Assembly: GCF_001182895.1 (NCBI RefSeq)
Contig: NZ_LFQR01000066.1
Span: 1-41,962 of the forward strand
DNA: 41,962 nt
Direction: 5' to 3'
DNA from: Frateuria defendens
Lineage (GTDB): Bacteria; Pseudomonadota; Gammaproteobacteria; Xanthomonadales; Rhodanobacteraceae
Shown here: one piece after another, positions 23,554 to 32,901 of the stretch
How the letters are laid out: the number at the start of each line of letters is the position of its first letter
Position numbering within the stretch: position 1 is the stretch's first letter
Notes under the pieces: generated by a model
What the model was told of the DNA's origin: nothing
What the model saw: only the letters and a program-made list of their open reading frames with translations
Database searches by the model: none
Program-made: the position numbers and the translations under genes

Positions 23554-25341
23554 ATGGAAAGCTACAAGATCCAACAGCATAAGTACGACGTGATCGTGGT
23601 CGGCGCCGGCGGCGCCGGCCTGCGCGCCACCTTCGGCCTGGCCGAGAAGGGCCTCAAGGCCGCCTGCATCACCAAGGTGTTCCCGACCCGCTCGCACACG
23701 GTGGCGGCGCAGGGCGGCATCTCGGCCGCGCTCGGCAACATGGGCGAGGACGACTGGCGCTTCCACTTCTACGACACCATCAAGGGCTCGGACTGGCTGG
23801 GCGACCAGGACGCCATCGAGTACATGTGCCGCGAGGCGATCCCGGCCATCCTGGAGCTCGAGCACTACGGCGTGCCGTTCTCGCGCACCGAGGAGGGCAA
23901 GATCTACCAGCGCCCGTTCGGCGGCATGACCACGCACTACGGCAAGGGCACCGCCCAGCGCACCTGCGCCGCGGCCGACCGCACCGGCCACGCCATCCTG
24001 CACACGCTCTACCAGCAGGCGCTGGCGCACGACGCCTCGTTCTTCATCGAGTACTTCGCGATCGACCTGATCTTCGACGAAGAGGGGGTGTGCCGCGGCG
24101 TGCTGGCGCTGGACATGAACGAGGGCACGCTGCACTTCTTCCGCGGCCAGGCCGTGGTGCTGGCCACCGGCGGCTATGGCCGCGCCTACTTCAGCGCCAC
24201 CTCGGCGCACACCTGCACCGGCGACGGCGGCGGCATGGTGCTGCGCGCGGGCCTGGCGCTGCAGGACATGGAGTTCGTGCAGTTCCACCCCACCGGCATC
24301 TACGGCGCCGGCTGCCTGATCACCGAGGGCGTGCGCGGCGAGGGCGGCTTCCTCACCAACGCCAAGGGCGAGCGCTTCATGGAGCGCTACGCCCCCAACG
24401 CCAAGGATCTCGCCTCGCGCGACGTGGTGAGCCGCGCGATGACCATCGAGATCCGCGAGGGCCGCGGCGTCGGCGAGCACACCGACCACATCCACCTCAA
24501 CCTGATGCACCTGGGCGCGGAGGTGATCCACGAGCGCCTGCCGGGCATCGCCGAGTCGGCGCGCATCTTCGCCGGCGTGGACGTGACGCGCGAACCGATC
24601 CCGGTCATTCCCACCGTGCACTACAACATGGGCGGCATCCCCACCAACTACCACGGCGAAGTGGTGCAGAAGCGCGGCGACGACGTGGACGCGGTGGTGC
24701 CGGGCCTGTTCGCCATCGGCGAGGCGGCCTGCGTGTCGGTGCACGGCGCCAACCGCCTGGGCTCCAACTCGCTGCTCGACCTGGTGGTGTTCGGCCGCGC
24801 GGTGGCCAACCGCTGCGCCGAGCTGATCAAGCCGGGCGCGCCGCACAAGGACCTGCCGGCCAGCGCGCTGGACAAGGCGCTGGCGCGCTTCGACGGCCTG
24901 CGCCACGCCAAGGGCGGCACGCCCACGGCGAAGATCCGCGCCGAAATGCAGCGCACGATGCAGAAGGACGCCGCGGTGTTCCGCACCGGCGAGACGCTGA
25001 AGGAGGGCTGCAGGAAGATTTCCGAGGTCTACGAGTCGTTCAAGGACGTGGCCGTCAGCGACCGCTCGCTGGTGTGGAACTCCGACCTCACCGAGACGCT
25101 GGAGCTGTCCAACCTGCTCGGGCAGGCGGTGGCCACCATGTACTCGGCCGAGCAGCGCCCGGAGAGCCGCGGCGCGCACGCCCGCGAGGACTTCCCCGAC
25201 CGCGACGACCACGACTGGCAGAAGCACACCCTGGTGTCGGTGGACGAGGCGGGCAAGGCCGGCTTCGACTACCGCCCGGTGCACATGTATACCCTGACCG
25301 GCGACGTGGACGTGGTGCCGCCGAAGAAGCGCGTGTATTGA
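23554..25341 (+). CDS. sdhA: Succinate dehydrogenase flavoprotein subunit
   Basis: A 595-residue FAD enzyme oxidising succinate to fumarate. The Rossmann motif [11 protein letters not shown] lies near residues 15-26. His48 in [11 protein letters not shown] is the covalent FAD attachment site. The substrate loop [21 protein letters not shown] and the C-terminal [20 protein letters not shown] (catalytic Arg) are intact. Length is normal. Its maturation factors SdhE and SdhAF4-like are encoded in the same locus. Confidence 0.97.
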   Translation: MESYKIQQHKYDVIVVGAGGAGLRATFGLAEKGLKAACITKVFPTRSHTVAAQGGISAALGNMGEDDWRFHFYDTIKGSDWLGDQDAIEYMCREAIPAILELEHYGVPFSRTEEGKIYQRPFGGMTTHYGKGTAQRTCAAADRTGHAILHTLYQQALAHDASFFIEYFAIDLIFDEEGVCRGVLALDMNEGTLHFFRGQAVVLATGGYGRAYFSATSAHTCTGDGGGMVLRAGLALQDMEFVQFHPTGIYGAGCLITEGVRGEGGFLTNAKGERFMERYAPNAKDLASRDVVSRAMTIEIREGRGVGEHTDHIHLNLMHLGAEVIHERLPGIAESARIFAGVDVTREPIPVIPTVHYNMGGIPTNYHGEVVQKRGDDVDAVVPGLFAIGEAACVSVHGANRLGSNSLLDLVVFGRAVANRCAELIKPGAPHKDLPASALDKALARFDGLRHAKGGTPTAKIRAEMQRTMQKDAAVFRTGETLKEGCRKISEVYESFKDVAVSDRSLVWNSDLTETLELSNLLGQAVATMYSAEQRPESRGAHAREDFPDRDDHDWQKHTLVSVDEAGKAGFDYRPVHMYTLTGDVDVVPPKKRVY

Positions 25342-25445
25342 TGGGGCTGGCACCGGTCGGGCAGGTGTCGATCGGGTTTCTTTGAACGTTGTACCGGCGC
25401 TCGCCAGACGAGCTGTTACGGCTAGCACGATGGAGTGAGGCAAAC

Positions 25446-26228
25446 GTGGCCGAATTCACGCTACCCAAGAATTCCAAGGTCCAGCAGGGCAAGCACTATC
25501 CGGCGAAGGGCGCCAAGACGCCGCGCACCTTCCGCATCTACCGCTGGACGCCGGACGACGGCCAGAACCCGCGCATCGACACCTACGAGGTGGACCTGGC
25601 CGCGTGCGGCCCGATGGTTCTGGACGCGCTGCTCAAGATCAAGAACGAGATCGACCCGACGCTGACGCTGCGCCGCTCCTGCCGCGAGGGCATCTGCGGC
25701 TCCTGCGCGATGAACATCGACGGCACCAACACGCTGGCCTGCACCAAGGCCATCGAGGACTGCGGCTCGGGCGAGGTGAAGATCTACCCGCTGCCGCACA
25801 TGCCGGTGGTGAAGGACCTGGTGCCCGACCTCACGCATTTCTACGCCCAGTACGCCTCGATCAAGCCGTGGCTGCGCACGCAGAGCCCGGCGCCGGACCG
25901 CGAGCGCCTGCAGTCGCCGGAGGACCGCAAGAAGCTCGACGGCCTGTACGAGTGCATCCTCTGCGCCTGCTGCTCCACCAGCTGCCCGAGCTACTGGTGG
26001 AACGGCGACAAGTACTTAGGGCCCGCGATCCTGCTGCAGGCCTACCGCTGGATCGTCGACAGCCGCGACGAGGACACCGGCACCCGCCTGGACGACCTGG
26101 AAGACCCGTTCAAGCTCTACCGCTGCCACACCATCATGAACTGCGCCCGCACCTGCCCGAAGGGCCTCAACCCGGCCAAGGCGATCGCGGAGATCAAGAA
26201 GCTGATCGTGGAGCGGCGCGCGGCCTGA
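25446..26228 (+). CDS. sdhB: Succinate dehydrogenase iron-sulfur subunit
   Basis: A 260-residue electron-transfer subunit. The [2Fe-2S] cysteines are C79, C84, C87 and C99 ([10 protein letters not shown]...C). The [4Fe-4S] and [3Fe-4S] cysteines lie in [12 protein letters not shown] (170-181) and [12 protein letters not shown] (227-238). I chose the GTG at 25446, with a GTGAGG box six bases upstream, because no in-frame ATG fits the family start. A 104-base gap separates it from sdhA. Confidence 0.96.
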   Translation: MAEFTLPKNSKVQQGKHYPAKGAKTPRTFRIYRWTPDDGQNPRIDTYEVDLAACGPMVLDALLKIKNEIDPTLTLRRSCREGICGSCAMNIDGTNTLACTKAIEDCGSGEVKIYPLPHMPVVKDLVPDLTHFYAQYASIKPWLRTQSPAPDRERLQSPEDRKKLDGLYECILCACCSTSCPSYWWNGDKYLGPAILLQAYRWIVDSRDEDTGTRLDDLEDPFKLYRCHTIMNCARTCPKGLNPAKAIAEIKKLIVERRAA

Positions 26229-26279
26229 CCGCGCGGCCACCCGGCTCCGCTGGCCATACCAGAACAGGGAGGTGCCGTG

Positions 26280-26603
26280 ATGTTCCCGTCCTTGCTCCTG
26301 CTGCCGCGGGCGTCATGGAAGATGCGCCTGCTGGCTGGCGTCGTCGCCATCGTGGTGGTGGCATCGGCGGTGTCGCAGTGGCCGCATCGCCACGATGAGC
26401 TTGCCATCGCGCGCTGGATGGCGTGGTTCAACCTTGCGGTGGGCGCGTTCCTGCTGACGCAGTCGCTCATCGTCTGCGTGCTGGGGCGGGTGCCGCGCAG
26501 CGCCCCCTGGCGCGGCGACCACCTGCGCAAGACGCTGCCGGAGATCCATGCCGAGTTCGTCGCCGAGCGGGAAGCGCGGCGGCGGAACAGCCGCGAGCTA
26601 TGA
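26280..26603 (+). CDS. Unrecognised two-helix membrane protein in the sdh locus
   Basis: A 107-residue protein I do not recognise. A short N-terminal stretch precedes one helix (about 16-35, MRLLAGVVAIVVVASAVSQW). A short His-rich polar loop (PHRHDELAIARW) follows, then a second helix (about 49-68, FNLAVGAFLLTQSLIVCVLG) and a basic C-terminal tail. A GGGAGG box fits the ATG at 26280; a GTG at 26277 is also in frame. The gene lies 51 bases after sdhB, and its stop overlaps the sdhE start in ATGA. That placement suggests co-expression with Sdh assembly factors. Confidence 0.75.
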   Translation: MFPSLLLLPRASWKMRLLAGVVAIVVVASAVSQWPHRHDELAIARWMAWFNLAVGAFLLTQSLIVCVLGRVPRSAPWRGDHLRKTLPEIHAEFVAEREARRRNSREL

Positions 26604-26848
26604 CCGACGCCGTGCTCAAGCGATTGCGCTGGCGTGCCCGCCGCGGCACCCGCGAGCTGGACGCCCTGTTCAGCGGCTGGCTGGATGCGCACGGCGATAC
26701 CGCCGAAGCGGATACGCTGCAAGTTTTCGAGAGCCTGCTCGACGTGCAGGATCCGGACCTGTGGGACTGGGTGATGGGTCACGCCCGCGCGCCGCGTGCG
26801 GACTGGCAGGCGATCATCGATGACATCCGCGCCCGCGCTCGGCTTTGA
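26600..26848 (+). CDS. sdhE: FAD assembly factor SdhE (YgfY)
   Basis: An 82-residue helical protein that helps attach FAD covalently to SdhA. The essential RGxxE motif is visible as R15-G16-T17-R18-E19 (RRGTRELD), followed by FSGWLDAHGD and the FESLLDVQDPDLWDWVMG core. The start overlaps the previous gene by four bases. The next gene, ygfX-like, starts 29 bases before this one ends, as ygfY and ygfX are paired in Escherichia coli. Confidence 0.93.
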   Translation: MTDAVLKRLRWRARRGTRELDALFSGWLDAHGDTAEADTLQVFESLLDVQDPDLWDWVMGHARAPRADWQAIIDDIRARARL

Positions 26849-27281
26849 CTACCGGCCTTCGCGCCGCTTCGGCCGGGCGCTGCGCGCCGTGCTTGTCCTG
26901 GCGATGCTGGCGGTGCTGCTGAGCGGCCTGCCGCTCTGGTCGCAGGGGCTGCTGCTCGGCGGCGCCGCGGCGATCGGCTGGCGCAGCCTGCGGGCGCAGG
27001 CGTCGTCCACGGTGAGTGCGGCGGGATGGGGCGCGGAGGGCGACTGGACCCTGCGCCTGGCCGGCGGCGAGGACGTGCCGGCACGGCTGGCTTCGCACCG
27101 GGTGCTCGGTCCGCTGGTGCTGCTGCGGCTGGTCGATGCACGGGGCCACGCAACGGCGCTGCTGCTGGCCGGCGACAACAGCGATGCCGACCTGCGCCGC
27201 CGGCTGCGCATGCGGCTGGCGACGGCGCACGAGGATGAATCGGATGCCGCAGGCACTTTCCGCGCGCCGCACGGTCCGTAG
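26820..27281 (+). CDS. YgfX-like (CptA) inner-membrane protein
   Basis: A 153-residue protein with two adjoining hydrophobic helices (about 23-42 and 46-63) and a soluble C-terminal domain with the pattern LRLAGGEDVPARL...GPLVLLRLVDARG...ALLLAGDNSDADLRRRLRMRL. This matches the layout of YgfX, including its late Asp-x-x-Asp/Arg helix. In E. coli, YgfX partners YgfY/SdhE and was described as the toxin CptA acting on MreB and FtsZ, a role that remains debated. The gene overlaps sdhE, as in other genomes. Similarity to YgfX is weak, so context carries much of the call. Confidence 0.7.
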   Translation: MTSAPALGFDYRPSRRFGRALRAVLVLAMLAVLLSGLPLWSQGLLLGGAAAIGWRSLRAQASSTVSAAGWGAEGDWTLRLAGGEDVPARLASHRVLGPLVLLRLVDARGHATALLLAGDNSDADLRRRLRMRLATAHEDESDAAGTFRAPHGP

Positions 27282-27341
27282 CGAATAGCCGATAATGCCC
27301 GCCAGGGCGGCCAGCCCCCAAGGACCCAAAGCGACCCGCCC

Positions 27342-28589
27342 ATGTTCCGACCCCTCGAGCTTTTCATCGGCCTGCGCTACACGCGCGCCAAGCGCCGCAA
27401 CCAGTTCATCTCCTTCATCTCCACCGTCTCCATCGTCTGCATCGCCATCAGCGTGACCGCGCTGATCACCGTGATGTCGGTGATGAACGGCTTCGACGAC
27501 GAGCTGCGCTCGCGCATCCTGGGCGCGATCTCGCACGCCACCGTGTCGGGCCTGCCGGGCGAGAGCGTGCAGGCCTGGCCACGCGCGGTGCAGGTGGCCG
27601 AGGCCAACCCGCACGTGCGGGGCGCGGCGCCCTACGTGGAAACCGAAGCCTTCCTGCAGGCGCGGCGCCCGAGCGGCGCGCTGGTGCGTGGCGTCGAGCC
27701 GGCGCTGGAGCCGAAGGTTTCCGACATCGGCACGCATATGGTCGCCGGCAGCCTCGCCGAGCTGACGCCCAAGAGCTGGAACATCGTGCTGGGCCGTGAG
27801 CTGGCGCTGACCCTGGGCGTGGACGTGGGCGACCGCGTCACCGTGGCGGTGCCGCAGTTCCGCTCCACGCCGCTCACCGGCAGCGTGCCGACGCTGCGCA
27901 GCTTCCACGTGGCCGGCATCTTCGAGCTGGGCATGCAGGAGTTCGACTCCGGCCTCGCCCTGGTCAACATGCAGGACGCCGAGCGGCTCAACGGCCTGGA
28001 CGGCCCCACCGGCATCCGCCTGCGCCTGGACGACCTGTTCAACGCGCGGCCGGTGGCGAAGGAACTGGCCAACGAGCTGGGGCAGGTCTACCGCGTGGAG
28101 ACCTGGATGGACAGCCACGCCAACTTCTTCTCCGCCATCGCGATGGAGAAGCACGTGATGTTCATCATCCTCTCGCTGATCATCCTGGTGGCGGTGATCA
28201 ACCTGATCTCGATGCTGATGATGCTGGTGACCGACAAGCAGGCCGACATCGCCATCCTGCGCACGCTGGGCTCCACGCCACGCAGCATCATGGGCATGTT
28301 CATGGTGCAGGGCGTGCTGGTGGGCTTCGTGGGCATCGGCTTCGGCGTAGGGCTGGGCTCGCTGCTCTCTTGGCAGCTGCCGGCCATCGTGAAGTGGGTG
28401 GAGCGTACCTTCCACGTCACCTTCCTCTCGCCCGACGTCTATTACATCAGCGAGTTGCCCAGCAAGCTCGCGGCCAGCGACGTGGGCTGGGTGGCGCTGG
28501 TCACCTTCCTGTTCTCGCTGCTGGCGACCCTGTATCCCGCGTGGCGCGCCTCGCGCACGCAGCCGGCGCAGGCGCTGCGCTATGAGTGA
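27342..28589 (+). CDS. lolC: Lipoprotein-releasing system permease LolC/LolE family
   Basis: A 415-residue inner-membrane permease that extracts lipoproteins for transfer to Lol[28 protein letters not shown] is the family start. TM1 ([22 protein letters not shown]) is followed by a large periplasmic domain and three C-terminal helices, the FtsX layout. A possible -10 (GATAAT) lies at 27289-27294. Only one permease gene is seen: lolD follows and comEC comes next, so no separate lolE is in this cluster. The single permease may form a homodimer, as LolF does. Confidence 0.93.
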   Translation: MFRPLELFIGLRYTRAKRRNQFISFISTVSIVCIAISVTALITVMSVMNGFDDELRSRILGAISHATVSGLPGESVQAWPRAVQVAEANPHVRGAAPYVETEAFLQARRPSGALVRGVEPALEPKVSDIGTHMVAGSLAELTPKSWNIVLGRELALTLGVDVGDRVTVAVPQFRSTPLTGSVPTLRSFHVAGIFELGMQEFDSGLALVNMQDAERLNGLDGPTGIRLRLDDLFNARPVAKELANELGQVYRVETWMDSHANFFSAIAMEKHVMFIILSLIILVAVINLISMLMMLVTDKQADIAILRTLGSTPRSIMGMFMVQGVLVGFVGIGFGVGLGSLLSWQLPAIVKWVERTFHVTFLSPDVYYISELPSKLAASDVGWVALVTFLFSLLATLYPAWRASRTQPAQALRYE

Positions 28590-29292
28590 GCCGATGACTG
28601 CCTCTTCCCGGATCGTGCTGCGCGCGCGCGGCATCGCCAAGACCTACCAGGAGGGCGACCTGCACACCGAGGTGCTCGCCGACGTCAATTTCGAACTGAA
28701 GCGCGGCGAGACCATGGCCATCGTAGGCGCTTCGGGCTCCGGCAAGAGCACGCTGCTGCACATCCTCGGCGGCCTGGACACGCTGACCCGCGGCGAGGTG
28801 GAGGTGGACGGGCATCAGCTCTCGCGCCTCTCCGACGCCGAGCGCGGGCGCGTGCGCAACCGCTCGATGGGCTTCATCTACCAGTTCCACCACCTGCTGC
28901 CCGAGTTCACCGCGCTGGAGAACGTGTGCATGCCGCTGCTGATCCGCGGTACCTCGATCGGTGAGTCGGAGCGGCAGGCCAGCGCCTTGCTGGAGCGCGT
29001 CGGGCTGGGCGCGCGCCAGCAACACAAACCGTCGGAACTGTCCGGCGGCGAGCGCCAGCGCTGCGCGGTGGCGCGCGCGCTGGTGACCCGTCCGGCCTGC
29101 GTGCTGGGCGACGAGCCCACCGGCAACCTCGACGAGGGCAACGCGGCACATGTCTACGAACTGATGCTGGAACTCAACCGCGAGATCGGCACCAGCTTCA
29201 TCCTGGTCACCCACGACAGTCGCCTGGCCGCGCGCATGGACCGCACCCTGGTGCTGCACAACGGCGTGCTGCAGGAGCCGTCGCGGGCCTGA
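28582..29292 (+). CDS. lolD: Lipoprotein-releasing ABC ATPase LolD
   Basis: A 236-residue ATPase powering lipoprotein release. Walker [10 protein letters not shown] is at 49-57, the signature LSGGERQR at 153-160 and Walker [13 protein letters not shown] follows. The [19 protein letters not shown] segment is the LolD/MacB-type Q-loop region. The start overlaps lolC by eight bases. Confidence 0.95.
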   Translation: MSEPMTASSRIVLRARGIAKTYQEGDLHTEVLADVNFELKRGETMAIVGASGSGKSTLLHILGGLDTLTRGEVEVDGHQLSRLSDAERGRVRNRSMGFIYQFHHLLPEFTALENVCMPLLIRGTSIGESERQASALLERVGLGARQQHKPSELSGGERQRCAVARALVTRPACVLGDEPTGNLDEGNAAHVYELMLELNREIGTSFILVTHDSRLAARMDRTLVLHNGVLQEPSRA

Positions 29293-29396
29293 CCGGCGCC
29301 AGCGCACGGCCACGGCCGGCGCCTACACGGATTTCGTCCCCGGGCCGGGCGAGGCCGCGCTAGCCTGTCCCTTCTGCAAGGGACGGCGGAGGCGCG

Positions 29397-31718
29397 ATGA
29401 CGAAATGGCCGGGCGCGGTGGCGGCGGCGCTGGCGTTCCTGCTTGGCGTGCTGCTGGTGCAATGGCTGCCGCGGCTGCCGCCGCCCTGGTGCGATGGCCT
29501 GTTGGCGGGGGCGGCCCTGGCCGCCGGCTGGCGCTGGCCGCGCCTGCGCTGGGCCGCGGTGCTGTGCCTGGGTGTGGCCTGGGCCGCGTGGCGTGGCACG
29601 CTCGCGATGGAGCTGCGCCTGCCGACGGAGCTGGAAGGGCGCGACGTCGAGGTGGTCGGTGTCGTCGACGAGCTGCCGCTGGCCCGCCAGGAGGCCGCCG
29701 CCTTCCTGCTGCGGGTGGAATCCGCCAGCGTGGACGGGAAGCCCATCGCCCTGCACGGGCGGTTGCGCCTGGCCTGGTACGACGATGCGCCGGCCTTGCA
29801 GCCGTGCGCGCGCTGGCGGCTGCATCTGCGGCTGCGCCGGCCGCGCGGCCTGATCGATCCCGGTGGCGCCGACAGCGAGCGCAGCGCGCTGGAGCGGCGC
29901 ATCGCGGCCGTCGGTTACGTGCGCGACGATCCCGAGAACCACCCGCTCGGCGCGCCGGGCTGGTGCCTGGACGGCGTGCGCGCGTCGATCGCCGCCGGCA
30001 TCGCGGCGCGCGTGCGCGACCCGCACGACGCCGCCCTGCTGCGGGCCTTCGCGGTGGGTGACACGCGCGGACTCGACGCGCACGACTGGGAAGTGGCGCG
30101 GGCCAACGGCATCCCGCACCTGATCGCGATCTCCGGCTTCCACGTCGGCGTCGCGGCCGTGGTGGGGGTCTGGCTGGCCGGCCTCGTTTTCTGGCTTTGT
30201 CCCCGGCTGGCCTTGCGGGTGCCGCGCGGGCCGGTGCAGGCGCTGGCGGCCGTGGTCGCGGCCGGCGGCTACAGCGCGCTCGCCGGCTTCGGCCTGCCCA
30301 CCGTGCGCACGCTGCTGATGATCGCGGTGGTGGCGCTGGCGCGCTGCAGCCGCCGCGGCGCGGGCGGGGCGCAGTCGCTGGCCCTGGCCTTGCTCGCGAT
30401 CCTGCTGGCCGATCCGCTGGCCGTGCTGGCGGCGGGCTTCTGGCTGTCCTTCGTCGGCGTGGCGTTCCTCATGCTCTGTCTGGCGACGCGGGCGCATGGG
30501 CTGCGCGGCTTCCTGCGCGAGCTCTCGCTCGGCCAGTTGGTGATGACGGTGTCGCTGTTGCCGCTGACGCAATGGTTCTTCGGCGAATCCTCGCTGGTCG
30601 GCCTGCTCGCCAACCTCGTCGCGGTGCCGTTCGTGAGTTTCGTGATCGTGCCGATGGCGCTGCTGGGCATGGCGTTGCTGCTGCTGTGCCAGCCCGCGGC
30701 GGCGCCGGTGCTGGTCGGCGCCGGCTGGCTGGCGCACGCGCAGTGGTGGCTGCTGGAACGGATGGCGCAGTGGCCCGGCGCGCACTGGTATCTGCCGGAA
30801 GTACGGCCGTGGGCGCTGGCCCTGGCGACGCTCGGTGCGTTGTGGCTGTTCGCGCCGCGCGGGCTGCCGCTGCGCTGGCTGGGGGCGCTGCTGTTCCTGC
30901 CGCTGGTGTGGCCGCCGCGGCCGGCGCTCGCCGACGGCGCCTTCCAGGCCTGGGTGCTGGACGTGGGGCAGGGGCTGTCGATGGTGGTGCGCACGGCGCG
31001 GCACGCCATGGTGTACGACGCCGGCGCGGCGTATCCCTCGGGCTTCGATCTCGGCGAGGCGGTGGTGCTGCCGTCGGTCCATGCGCTCGGCATCGCGCGG
31101 CTGGATGCGCTGGTGATCAGCCACGCCGACAACGACCACGCCGGCGGCGCGGCCGCGGTGGCCGCGGCCTTTCCGGACGCCGTGCGTTACGCGGGCGAGC
31201 CGGAAAAGATGCCGCTGCCGATGCGGCCGTGCCAGGCGGGGCAGGCATGGGATTGGGACGGCGTGCGTTTTCGCGTGCTCCATCCGCCGGGGGCCGCGCC
31301 GGGCAAGGGCAACGAGCGCTCCTGCGTGCTGCAGGTGGAGGGCCGGCATGGCCGGCTGCTGCTGACCGGCGACATCGACGCGCGGGTCGAGTCGCAACTG
31401 GCCGCCACCGTGGCCGACGCGGGTGTGGGGCGCGACACGGTGCTGCTGGTGCCGCACCACGGCAGCCGCTATTCCTCCACGCCCGCCTTCATCGCGGCGG
31501 CGCGGCCCGCGCTGGCGCTGGTCTCGGCCGGCTGGCGCAACCGCTTCGGCCATCCGCATCCGCAGACCATGCAGCGCTATGCGACGGCTGGCGTCGCCGT
31601 ATGGAACACGGCCGACAGCGGGGCGATCGCGCTGGCGTTTCCGGTCGATGCACCGCCACGGATCGAGGCGACCTGGCGCCGGCGGCAGCGCCGCTACTGG
31701 CGCGAAGGCGGCCTGTGA
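29397..31718 (+). CDS. comEC: Competence DNA-uptake channel ComEC/Rec2
   Basis: A 773-residue polytopic protein that carries one DNA strand into the cytoplasm during transformation. A DUF4131 N-terminal region with hydrophobic helices is followed by the competence domain (NGIPHLIAISGFHVGVAAVVG signature near residues 238-258). A C-terminal metallo-beta-lactamase domain has HADNDHAGG near residue 575, LLTGDID and LLVPHHGSRYSS. All three parts are intact, so the protein should be functional. A GGAGG box precedes the ATG. Placement between lolD and exbB is typical for the group. Confidence 0.95.
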   Translation: MTKWPGAVAAALAFLLGVLLVQWLPRLPPPWCDGLLAGAALAAGWRWPRLRWAAVLCLGVAWAAWRGTLAMELRLPTELEGRDVEVVGVVDELPLARQEAAAFLLRVESASVDGKPIALHGRLRLAWYDDAPALQPCARWRLHLRLRRPRGLIDPGGADSERSALERRIAAVGYVRDDPENHPLGAPGWCLDGVRASIAAGIAARVRDPHDAALLRAFAVGDTRGLDAHDWEVARANGIPHLIAISGFHVGVAAVVGVWLAGLVFWLCPRLALRVPRGPVQALAAVVAAGGYSALAGFGLPTVRTLLMIAVVALARCSRRGAGGAQSLALALLAILLADPLAVLAAGFWLSFVGVAFLMLCLATRAHGLRGFLRELSLGQLVMTVSLLPLTQWFFGESSLVGLLANLVAVPFVSFVIVPMALLGMALLLLCQPAAAPVLVGAGWLAHAQWWLLERMAQWPGAHWYLPEVRPWALALATLGALWLFAPRGLPLRWLGALLFLPLVWPPRPALADGAFQAWVLDVGQGLSMVVRTARHAMVYDAGAAYPSGFDLGEAVVLPSVHALGIARLDALVISHADNDHAGGAAAVAAAFPDAVRYAGEPEKMPLPMRPCQAGQAWDWDGVRFRVLHPPGAAPGKGNERSCVLQVEGRHGRLLLTGDIDARVESQLAATVADAGVGRDTVLLVPHHGSRYSSTPAFIAAARPALALVSAGWRNRFGHPHPQTMQRYATAGVAVWNTADSGAIALAFPVDAPPRIEATWRRRQRRYWREGGL

Positions 31719-31769
31719 CGCCGGTCGCGGCCGCGGCCGGCCGGCGGCGGCCGCGCGGGAGCGGACTGC

Positions 31770-31775
31770 TATGAT
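31770..31775 (+). promoter_or_regulatory. Extended -10 element before exbB
   Basis: TGCTATGAT is an extended -10 motif (TG-N-TATGAT) that would start transcription near 31782, about 30 bases before the preferred exbB ATG at 31813. No good -35 hexamer is seen, as expected for an extended -10. It argues against the ATGs at 31771 and 31774 being translation starts. Confidence 0.4.
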
Positions 31776-31812
31776 GTCGCCCTTTCCATTGGCGCTGCGT
31801 GCGGGGGTCGCC

Positions 31813-32469
31813 ATGCTCGAGATATTGATGGCTGGCGGGTGGGCGATGGCGCCCATCCTGATCTGTTCGGCGGTCGCCGTGGCGATCGTGCTGGAACGTT
31901 GCTGGACGCTGCGCCGCAAGGCCGTGCTGCCCGAGGGCCTGGGCCAGGAAGTGCGCCAGTGGGCCGCCGGCGGCCAGCTCGATCCGGCGCACCTGGATAC
32001 GCTGGCCGCCGGTTCGCCGCTGGGCGAGCTGCTGGCCGCGGCGCTGGCCGTGCGCAACCGGCCGCGCGAGCTCATCAAGGAGCGCATCGAGGACACCGGC
32101 CGCCATGTGGTGCACCGCATGGAGCGCTACCTCAACACGCTCGGCACCATCGCGCTGATCGGTCCGCTGCTCGGCCTGCTCGGCACCGTGATCGGCCTGA
32201 TCCGGATGTTCATGCAGGTGATGAACGGCGGCATGGCCGATCCGACCAAGATGGCCGGCGGCATCGGCGAGGCGCTGATCTGCACCGCCACCGGCCTGGT
32301 GGTGGCCATCCCCGCCTACGTGCTGCACCGCTACTTCCGCTCCAAGGTGGCCGGCTACTGCGTGGAGATGGAGAAGCAGGCCACGCTGCTGCTGGACGAC
32401 CTCACCGTGGCGGCGCCCGCGCCGCGCACCCGCCGCGCGGCGGCCACGGCCGGCACGGACGCGGGCTGA
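31813..32469 (+). CDS. exbB: ExbB/TolQ-type proton channel protein
   Basis: A 218-residue MotA/TolQ/ExbB-family membrane protein. TM1 (about 8-25) is followed by a cytoplasmic loop. The conserved NTLGTIALIGPLLGLLGTVIGLIRMF segment and GGIGEALICTATGLVVAIPAYVLHRYF supply TM2 and TM3, with pore-lining Thr residues. With exbD it forms the proton-driven motor for TonB, or a dedicated transporter. In-frame ATGs at 31771 and 31774 would add 14 residues but overlap the predicted promoter. Confidence 0.93.
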   Translation: MLEILMAGGWAMAPILICSAVAVAIVLERCWTLRRKAVLPEGLGQEVRQWAAGGQLDPAHLDTLAAGSPLGELLAAALAVRNRPRELIKERIEDTGRHVVHRMERYLNTLGTIALIGPLLGLLGTVIGLIRMFMQVMNGGMADPTKMAGGIGEALICTATGLVVAIPAYVLHRYFRSKVAGYCVEMEKQATLLLDDLTVAAPAPRTRRAAATAGTDAG

Positions 32470-32472
32470 GCC

Positions 32473-32901
32473 ATGCGTATCGGCAACGACCGCCGGCAGG
32501 ACGAGGTGGAGATCAACGTGATCTCGCTGATCGACGTGCTGCTGACCCTGCTGATGTTCTTCGTGCTCACCACCACCTTCGTGGAGCACTCGCGCATGCA
32601 GGTGACGCTGCCCAAGGCCAGCGCGGAGGAGCGCGACATGCAGGCGCCGGCGCTCACCGTGATGGTGGAGCGCGACGGCCGTTTCTACGTGGGCAGCGAC
32701 GAGGTGATGGGCGAGGGCGTGGAGCCGCTCAAGCAGGCCATCGCCCGCGCGGCCGGCGAGGACCGCCAGCGCCAGGTGGTGATCCGCGCCGACGCGCAGA
32801 CCACCCACCAGCACGTGGTAACGGCGATGGACGCGCTGGGCCAACTCGGCTTCACGCACCTCTCCATCGCCACGACGCCAGACAGGTCGGACACGCAGTG
32901 A
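32473..32901 (+). CDS. exbD: ExbD/TolR-type proton channel protein
   Basis: A 142-residue single-helix protein. EVEINVISLIDVLLTLLMFFVLTTTF contains the proton-carrying Asp of the family. The periplasmic domain (ALTVMVERDGRFYVG... QVVIRADAQTTHQHVVTAMDALGQLG) is canonical. The gene starts four bases after exbB and its stop overlaps the msbA GTG start. Confidence 0.95.
   Translation: MRIGNDRRQDEVEINVISLIDVLLTLLMFFVLTTTFVEHSRMQVTLPKASAEERDMQAPALTVMVERDGRFYVGSDEVMGEGVEPLKQAIARAAGEDRQRQVVIRADAQTTHQHVVTAMDALGQLGFTHLSIATTPDRSDTQ

Noticed and set aside
23434-25443. A 669-codon minus-strand open frame opposite sdhA
   Set aside because: It is a shadow; sdhA is complete and highly conserved on the plus strand.
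26600-27281. Toxin-antitoxin pair (CptA/CptB)
   Set aside because: The sdhE/ygfX pair was once described as a toxin-antitoxin system, but SdhE is an FAD assembly factor and the sdh context makes that the better reading.
29154-32120. A 988-codon minus-strand open frame opposite comEC
   Set aside because: It is a shadow of comEC with low-complexity Arg/His/Gln composition, while the plus strand encodes an intact ComEC.
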